From positions 45,364,668 through 45,428,667 of the forward strand of contig CP141145.1 of the NCBI GenBank assembly GCA_035235625.1: DNA of 64,000 bases, written 5' to 3'. Position 1 is the stretch's first letter, and the number at the start of each line of letters is the position of its first letter. Below are positions 56,876 to 64,000 of this stretch, piece by piece. Position numbers and translations under genes: made by a program. A model generated the notes under the pieces. The model was not told the DNA's origin. It did not search any database and was given only the letters and a program-made list of their open reading frames with translations. Source of the stretch: Saururus chinensis. Lineage: Eukaryota; Streptophyta; Magnoliopsida; Piperales; Saururaceae.

Positions 56876-59800
56876 ATGGAAACCTTGGAGGGGCAAGTTG
56901 CTCCCTTGGCTAGCGGACTTCCTGCATTGGAAGAGAGAGTGAACTCTCTTGAAAGAGCGGAAAAACGGAACCGCGACACTGGATCACAAAATCGTGATGT
57001 CAGTATTGAGAACCGCATGATGATCGAAGAATCACAAGCGGAAGTTGAAAAACTGCGTGAGGAGGTACAAAATTTGGCTGCACAAGTGAGCCTTCTCCTC
57101 CGAACGACGGCCCAACAGGAGCCTGTTGCAGCCGTCAAGCACCCCAAAGTACCGGAACCCAAGGTCTATCAGGGAGCGCGAAATGCTAAAGAACTCAAAA
57201 ATTTTTTGTTCGACATGGAACAATACTTCCGAGCTGTTCACCCAGAATCAAAAGATGATAAGGTCACAATGGCCACGATGTACTTATCCGGCGATGCCAA
57301 GCTTTGGTGGAGGATGAAATACGAAGAGATTTTGAGTGGCCGCCTTGAAGTAAACACTTGGGAAGACCTGAAGGGTCAGCTTAAGATCCAATTTTTGCCC
57401 GAAAATGTGGAATTCATAGCCCGACGGAACCTCCGTCATCTCCAACAAACAGGAACCATTCGTGAATATGTCAAACAATTTTCAGCTCTGATGTTGGACA
57501 TTCGCGACATGGCTGAGAATGACAAGCTGTTCTACTTCCTCGAAGGCCTCAAGCCTTGGGCCCAAACAGAGCTGAACCGGCGCAAAGTGCGCGACTTATC
57601 TGCGGCTATCACAGAAGCCGAGTGCCTCGCCGATTTTACTACAACTCAGGACAACACAAGGAGACCTGGGTTCTTCCAGAGGGACCAAGGCTCGCGACAA
57701 GGTCAACGGGACCAAAGTTACCCGAGCGAGTCTTAAGACAAGGGCAAGGGTAAAGTTTTTGAAAAGAAGCCTTTTTACAAAGACTTCGGCACAAGGGCCG
57801 ATAGTTCCACTTCTGCCACTCGGCCATTCCAGCCCACTAACCGGAGGGGTCCATTGTCATGCTTACTATGTGTCGGGCCCCATCTTACTTGGCAATGTCC
57901 ACAAAAGAAGACGCTTAATGCCCTCGTTGCAAGAGAGTCAGCCCGACTTGAAGAAAATGATGAAGTTTCTGGCGATGAAGGGGGAGCACCCATGATGGGA
58001 GCATTGAGACTACTCAACACCATTGAGGGCACCCAAGGTAAACAATTACCTCAAGCAAAGGGTCTGATGTACATCGAGATCCACCTAAACAGCGTCCCAA
58101 CAAAAGCAATGGTAGACACGGGGGCCACCCACACCTTCATATCGGACAACGAAGCAAGATGCATAGGGCTAAAGCTCATCAAAGACTTCGGTCGAATGAA
58201 GGCGGTGAACTCCGAAGCTCGCCCTATCACTGGGTTGGCCAAAGATGTTCCCATTCGGATTGGCAAGTGGTCTGGCACGACAAACCTCATGGTCGTCCCC
58301 TTGGATGACTTCCAAGTTATCCTTGGGATGGAGTTCTTACAGAAGGCAAACATGGTTCCAATGCCACATCTGGGGTCCGTTTGCATGTTCGAAGCCACCA
58401 ATCCTTGCATGGTACCGGTTGTTTAGAGGAATAAGACGGACACTGCACACCTATCCGCACTGCAACTAGACAACGGATTGAAGAAAGGTGACCCAACATA
58501 CCTTGTGGCTCTTCGTATGGAAAGTCAACCACAGGGGGATCAACCATTGCCGACAGAAATTGATGCTATTTTAAATGACTATGCTGATGTCATGCCCGAG
58601 GCCTTGCCAAAGCGTCTGCCTCCACGGCGACCCATCGACCATGAAATCGAGTTGGAGCCTGGCGCGAAACCACCAGCCCGCGCCCCATACCGGATGGCAC
58701 CCCCTGAACTTGCCGAATTGCGCAGACAGCTGGACGAATTACTTGATGCGGGCTTCATCCGCTCTTCGAAAGCCCCTTTTGGTGTCCCGGTTCTATTTCA
58801 AAAGAAGCACGATGGGAGCTTACGCCTTTGTATCGACTATCGGGTGCTGAATAAATTGACTGTGAAGAACAAGTACCCCCTCCCGCTCATCGCGGATCTG
58901 TTCGACCAACTTGGGTGTGCTCGCTACTTCTCTAAACTGGATCTCCGTTCTGGGTACTACCAAGTGCACATCGCTGAGGGAGATGAAGCCAAGACCACCT
59001 GTGTTACTCGCTACGGGGCGTTCGAGTTCTTAGTCATGCCTTTCGGCCTTACCAATGCACCGGCTACCTTCTGCACACTTATGAACAATATTTTCCATGA
59101 CTTCCTTGATCGCTTCGTGGTTGTTTACCTCGATGACATTGTCGTCTACAGCAATACATTGGCCGAACATGTTACTCACTTGCGAACTATTTTTGAGGTC
59201 CTTCGCCGGAATCAACTATATGTCAAGCTGGAGAAGTGCTCATTTGCACAACAAGAAATTCTCTTTTTGGGACATCATATTGGCGGTGGACAAGTTTGCA
59301 TGGACCAAGAAAAGATTCATGCAATCGAAGACTGGCCGGCCCCCACCAAAGTGAAACAATTACGAACTTTCTTGGGTCTCTCCAACTATTACAGGCGGTT
59401 TGTACAAGGATATTCTCAAAAAGCTGCCCCTTTAACGGACTTGTTGAAGAAAGACCGCCCTTGGTGTTGGTCGGACTCTTGGAAGGAAGCCTTTGCTGAA
59501 CTAAAGGCAGCGATCACACATGAACCAGTGCTCCGACTCCCGGACTACTCGAAGCCATTTGAAGTACAAACGGATGCCTCTGATTACGCCATCGAGGGCG
59601 TTCTCTCACAGGAAGATCATCCTGTTGCCTTTGAAAGTCGAAAACTCAACGAAACAGAGCGACGCTACACTGTACAAGAGAAGGAGATGACCGCCGTTAT
59701 CCATTGCCTGCGCACCTGGCGCCACTACCTCTTGGGTTCTCGCTTTGTCGTCAAAACCGACAACATTGCAACGAGTTACTTCCAGTCACAGCCCAAGTTA

Positions 59801-61426
59801 TCTCCCAAACAAGCTCGGTGGCAAGACTTTTTGGCCGAATTTGACTACATATTGGAATACAAACCTGGGCGGAACAATGTCGTTGCGGATGCCCTCAGCT
59901 GACAAGATGAACTGACTGAGCTGGCCGCCCTCCATCTTACAAGCATTAGCTTTTGCTCGACCGATCTACATCATCGCATTCACACAGCAATGGAGAAAGA
60001 TCCCTTCGTATGCACCCTTCTCCAGCAAGTGAAAGAAGGCAAGACTCGTAAGTTTTGGCCTGACAATGGGCTATTAATGATGAAGGGACGAAGGATCTAT
60101 GTTCCAAAAGCGGACCATCTGCAGAAAGAACTCCTTCATGAGTGTCATGACACTCCTTGGGCTGGCCATCCGGGTATCCACCGTACATTAGCCCTTCTAG
60201 AGCGGGCATACTTCTGGCCTCACATGAACGATGATGTCGAGGCGTATGTTCGAACATGTCTTACTTGCCAACAAGACAAAGTGGAACGCGACAAACCACG
60301 GGGCCTCCTTCAACCGCTGCCTATACCACAGGGCCCTTGGGAGAGCGTCTCTCTTGACTTTATCTCGGCATTGCCCAAAGTTGGTGGATACGGCTCAATC
60401 TTGGTGATTGTTGACCGTTTCTCCAAATATGCGACTTTCATGCCCGCGCCCAAACATTGCACCGCTGAAGAGTCTGCCCATCTCTTTCTGAAGAATATTG
60501 TTAAGTATTGGGGTGTGCCCCAAACCATTGTGAGTGATCGAGATGTACGCTTCACAAGTCGTTTCTGGACAGAACTATTTAAACTGCTGGGGTCCAAGTT
60601 AAGCTTTTCATCGAGCATGCATCCTCAAACAGACGGTCAAACTGAGCATGTCAATGCTCTCCTTGAAGAGTATCTTCGCCACTTCATTAGTGCCAACCAG
60701 AAGAATTGGGTCAATCTCCTCGACATTGCCCAGTTCTCCTACAACTTACAAAAGAGCTCCGCCACCAACCAGAGCCTGTTTGAGTTGGCCACGGGTCGCC
60801 AGCCTACCACGCCCCACACATTAGCTCTGGGTTATACTGGCAACAGTCCCCTTGCCTTCCGCCTCGTACAAGATTGGAACATCACATCAGAGATTGCCCG
60901 TGCCTATCTTGAAAAAGCGGCTGCCCGCGCCAAGAAGTGGGCCGATCAAGGCCGTCAACCTGCCACCTTTAGTGTGGGGGATCTCGTGCTTGTTAAGCTC
61001 AACCCTGCCCAACTCAAGATCTTCCGCCAACTACACAAAGGTCTCGTTCACAAATATGAAGGCCCCGTACCCATCCTCCAACGGGTCGGGAAGGTATCCT
61101 ACAAAGTGCAACTACCACCATGGATGCAGATCCACCCAGTCTTCCACGCTAGCTGTCTGAAGCCATACCATGCCGATGCTGAAGATCTTTCCCGACACCA
61201 CCTCCCACGTGGAAATCCCAAGGTCACCACCGACGTCAGAATTCTTGACGAGATCATCGCCGATCATGAAGTTGAATGCGGCAAAGAGCACATCCGTGAA
61301 TTCCTCATCAAATGGCAAGACCTTCCACACAGCTGGGAGCCAGAAGAAGAACTCCTCAACCACCATGCTGATCAAATCAAAGCCTACCTCCAGGAGCAGC
61401 GTCAACGAGGACGTCGACGGAATTGA
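56876..61426 (+). pseudogene. Chromovirus gag-pol, one frame with three stop codons
   Basis: A single frame of 1,516 codons plus the final stop begins at ATG 56,876 (in-frame TAG just upstream at 56,864). It is interrupted only by TAA 57,734, TAG 58,424 and TGA 59,900. Order: gag capsid (to about 57,650; GDAKLWWRMKYEE), zinc knuckle CLLCVGPHLTWQC (57,860-57,898, CX2CX3HX4C), aspartic protease (VDTGATHTFI, active Asp at 58,115), reverse transcriptase ([15 protein letters not shown] at 59,126-59,137) and RNase H (TDAS, EKE, KTDN). Integrase follows with its HHCC region (60,130-60,280) and DDE acids at 60,356, 60,536 and 60,644. The chromodomain comes last (about 61,225-61,400; EFLIKWQDLPHSWEPEEEL). 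Catalytic residues look intact; the stops alone break the polyprotein. Confidence 0.95.
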
Positions 61427-61437
61427 GTAGGGGAGCA
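61425..61437 (+). other. Polypurine tract
   Basis: GAGTAGGGGAGCA immediately before the 3' LTR. It overlaps the gag-pol stop codon. Confidence 0.8.
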
Positions 61438-61886
61438 TGTCACGGACTGCGTTCCGGACACCCCACCAACTTCCTTTTTAGTTTCCTTTCATGTACTTTC
61501 TTTATTTTCATGTATTTCACTTATTTTTGTTTTTGGGTGCAACTATGCCCGTACAGCCACTTATGCTGCCACTCCAGCAATATACAAAAAATCTCTTATG
61601 CTATATAGGGGGGAGTGAGTAGTTGTGCAAGTTGGCTAGTGTTGGTTCCCCCATTGCTTGTAAACATGTTGATAGTGAATGCATTCATCTTCCGTGCTTG
61701 TGTTCATTCGTTTGCTTGCAATGTGACTCACTTCTACCGCCTACCATTTTGCTTTGCATGCGCCCGCAAGTGATTGCGCAACGCACCAGTGCAAAGCAAA
61801 CCGTTGTCCCATCGAAGGCTGGCTTAGTGGGTTGTTCGCCTACAAGCGCCGCACGGCCGGCTGCCCCAAAAATCCCGTCCGTGACA
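61438..61886 (+). repeat. 3' LTR of the chromovirus
   Basis: Starts TGTCACGGA and ends TCCGTGACA (perfect 9-bp inverted ends). Eight substitutions and no gaps against the 5' LTR. Confidence 0.95.
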
Positions 61887-63416
61887 CATCGCTAGCGCAT
61901 ATGTATTCCACATCCATAAAACATACATACATACATCTCATATCATATGTATCTCAACATGGCATAATTCATTATTTTACATCATGCAAACAAACCATGA
62001 TTTAATATCCAAAACATGGAATCATACGATCCTAGCATGTTGCTACTCATTCAAAGCATGCTATCATGAAATTACGAGTTCAAAGCTCCCCTACCTCGTA
62101 ATCATGACGTTTGATGGCAAGCATAAGATGGTGGCGGCGTAGGTGGCGGCGTTGGCGGCCAAAAGCTTTTCCTAGCCGAGAGAGCTACTGTCCCGAGGGT
62201 TTAGGAAGTGCCGAAACTACACACGGCCAAAAGGGGTGTCAAAGTCAACGCGGCAAATTTCGTGATCCACGGCGGCACACTAGGGGCGGCCGGGAGAAAT
62301 ATCGTGCCAACAAGTGGCAGGTGTGACTGAAGGTCTAAGCGTACACACTAAAATTCAACCGGCGGTTGAAAAATACTCAACTGGTCACAAAACATTGAAA
62401 TCAGCCATGGACAACACCCAACGGCATCGATTCCGCATTTACAAGGGCCCACATAAGGGCGGAGGGTATGGGCGACACTCAAGGATGGAGGAGATGTGGT
62501 GGAGGACTCCGATGTCAACTCCAGATGATGGCGGAGCCATCCGACGGTCAGGCGGCGCCAAAGCAGCACCAAAACCCTAACCAGCACGCGTGGCTACTTG
62601 TACACGCGGCCAAAGGGAGGGGAGAGGTTAGACAATGTTAGCCCAAGGCTCAGAAGGGCGGTAGGGCCATGCCCAAGGGTAGTTACCAACAAAGACAGCC
62701 TTTGTCGTTGCCATGCTAAGGTAGGCCGACTAGAGGCCAATCGGCATCTGGCGAGGGTAAGACGGTAAGAGGGCAACACGTGGAGCTCTCTATAGAGCGG
62801 TCAAACACATAATTAGCAAAGGAAAATCTGGCCCATGTCGAAAGAAGAGGGGCGGTGCCGCACTAGGGCGGCCGGCCATCTCTAGGCTGAAACCCACCAA
62901 ACTACAAGCGTCCAGAGGAGACGCTACAGTGGCCCAAAACGGGTGTGAAACCCTAGGCACAAAAGAGCAGGGGTTACTGGCGGCTCTGGCTGACTCCATC
63001 GTGGCCCTAGCGGCCAGGAGGAGCTATCTCCGGCCAGAGGTGACGGCCACATGCCGGATAGATAGCACAGTGAGGAGCAAAAGCTCAGTTTTTCCTAGTG
63101 AGAGCACCCCAGCACGGGATGCAGATCTGGTTCTAACAAAGTGGAGTGAACAGAGGCTCAACTGGGCCCAGAGGGGGTGGCCCACTAGCAACACTGGGCC
63201 GAGGCAGAGCTAGACAAAGGTCCACATGGCCATGTCCAATGTCTGGCTGGCAATGGCAACCCGTCAGTAACCCAACACAAAGAGGGCAGACTGATTTGGG
63301 CTAAAAAGACACAGGGGAAAAGAGCAGCCCTTTTTAGGGCAAAGGGGAAGTAAGTCGAGTGGGGTGGCTCCCCACCATCACCGGACTGAGATGAGGTCTG
63401 GCCAGCCATAACCAGC
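61887..63416 (-). mobile_element. Long LTR-like block, second part
   Basis: Continues 53,997-56,287 beyond the chromovirus. On the reverse strand the GAGGTAGGGGAGC block near 62,090 has the same place as GAGGTAATGGG in solo LTR 1. The part from 62,100 to 63,400 is GC-rich, probably the transcribed leader side, and holds several open frames on both strands with no recognised domain. The outer boundary near 63,408-63,416 is unclear. Confidence 0.45.
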
Positions 63417-63550
63417 TGTAATGACCCAAATTTTTTCACGGTTTCTACTTGTTTTTGTGGGAAATAAAAATCAAGTTGTCCCTTATATTTAATTTGTAAT
63501 TGTTCCGTATATGTGTGTGTACATGTGTTACGTTTGAAGCTTTAGAGTAA
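63417..63550 (+). mobile_element. LTR start of another gypsy element
   Basis: TGTAATGACCCAAATTTTTT is a typical Tekay/Del-like LTR start, but only about 130 bp follow before coding sequence begins, far too short for such an LTR. An internal deletion is likely. Alternatively these bases are the end of a reverse-oriented LTR. Confidence 0.4.
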
Positions 63551-64000
63551 GTGGAGAGGTTTACGTGTAAATTAAACCTTTGGCGTGGGGAGAGGTTTGT
63601 TCTTTATAGTGATGCCTCTGGAAGAGGACTGGGTTGTGTCTTGATGCAACATGGGAAGGTGATTGCCTATGCTTCGAGGCAGCTTAAACCCCATGAAGTT
63701 AATTACCCGACCCATGATTTAGAATTGGCAGTAGTTGTCTTCGCTCTAAAGATTTGGCACCATTATCTATATGGTGAGATATTTGAAGTTTATACGAATC
63801 ATAAAAGCTTGAAGTATATTTTCTCACAGAAAGATTTGAATATGCGTCAAAGGAGGTGGTTGGAGTATCTAAAAGATTATGATTTCTCTATTTTATACCA
63901 CCCAGGAAAGGCAAATGTGGTGGCTGATGCATTGAGAAGAAAATCTGAGGGTTTATCCGCACACATGAGGGTGCGAGAGTGGAGACTGTTGGAGGAGATT
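63551..64000 (+). pseudogene. Gypsy pol fragment (RT-RNase H), cut by window end
   Basis: Open for 150 codons to the window end. It encodes RNase H of the Tekay/Del type: [68 protein letters not shown] and [13 protein letters not shown]. The acid normally found in TDHKSL is Asn here, so a catalytic Asp is lost. RT proper is missing upstream. The downstream part (integrase) would lie outside the window. Confidence 0.85.

Larger units (their letters stand above)
56288..61886 (+). mobile_element. Chromovirus (Ty3/gypsy), nearly complete, 5.6 kb
   Basis: Two 449-bp LTRs in direct orientation, a tRNA-Met primer-binding site, a single gag-pol frame with a chromodomain, and a polypurine tract. The LTRs differ at 8 positions (98.2% identical). 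At a generic plant rate of 1.3e-8 per site per year this would be roughly 0.7 million years, so it is one of the youngest insertions here. CATC lies directly on both sides (56,284-56,287 and 61,887-61,890), a 4-bp duplication or a 5-bp one with a change. Galadriel-like clade is my best guess from the protease and zinc-knuckle form; unverified. Confidence 0.95.

Noticed and set aside
62111-63439. Several 60-95 codon frames in GC-rich sequence
   Set aside because: Overlapping on both strands with no domain; GC-rich DNA has few stops, so open frames are expected.

Overview
This window is nuclear DNA from a plant, almost certainly an angiosperm. The evidence is spliced genes with GT-AG introns, plant-type chromovirus and copia retrotransposons, Mutator-like (MULE), hAT, PIF/Harbinger-like and Stowaway-like elements, and a plant mobile domain (PMD) gene family. 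I cannot name the species. Only two host genes are well supported; nearly everything else is nested, decayed transposable-element DNA, as expected of a large repeat-rich genome.

Layout. 1-15,490: three adjoining copies of one MULE family that carries both a transposase and a PMD gene. Copy C (+) is cut by the window start, copy A (-) is split by a 3.3-kb solo LTR, and copy B (-) is the best preserved. Their ends carry unusual arrays of palindromes. 15,692-26,570: a four-exon host gene (+) for a 101-residue, apparently mitochondrial, single-pass membrane protein. Its second intron is about 9.6 kb and holds a LINE fragment, an internally inverted gypsy element and a 1.7-kb TIR element. 27,358-33,150: a probable solo LTR, then a decayed copia pol split by a TIR element that is itself split by two solo LTRs. 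33,946-46,740: long LTR-type sequences, including two more members of the 3.3-kb LTR family, one with a perfect target duplication, and a copia tail.

48,463-51,488: a six-exon host gene (-) for a 262-residue, probably plastid, two-helix membrane protein with a CxxC/CxxC zinc-ribbon-like segment. 52,470-53,873: two hAT-like non-autonomous elements, one with a perfect 8-bp duplication. 53,997-63,416: an older LTR-like block interrupted by a nearly complete chromovirus (56,288-61,886). Its two 449-bp LTRs differ at 8 positions, and one gag-pol frame is broken by three stop codons. 63,417-64,000: a different gypsy element, with an LTR-like start followed by an RNase H segment that runs off the window.

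No tRNA, rRNA or CRISPR locus was found. The two host genes appear unrelated to each other. The MULE cluster's terminal units lie immediately upstream of the first host gene and may contribute to its promoter. Splice sites and frames were worked out by eye; there is no transcript evidence.
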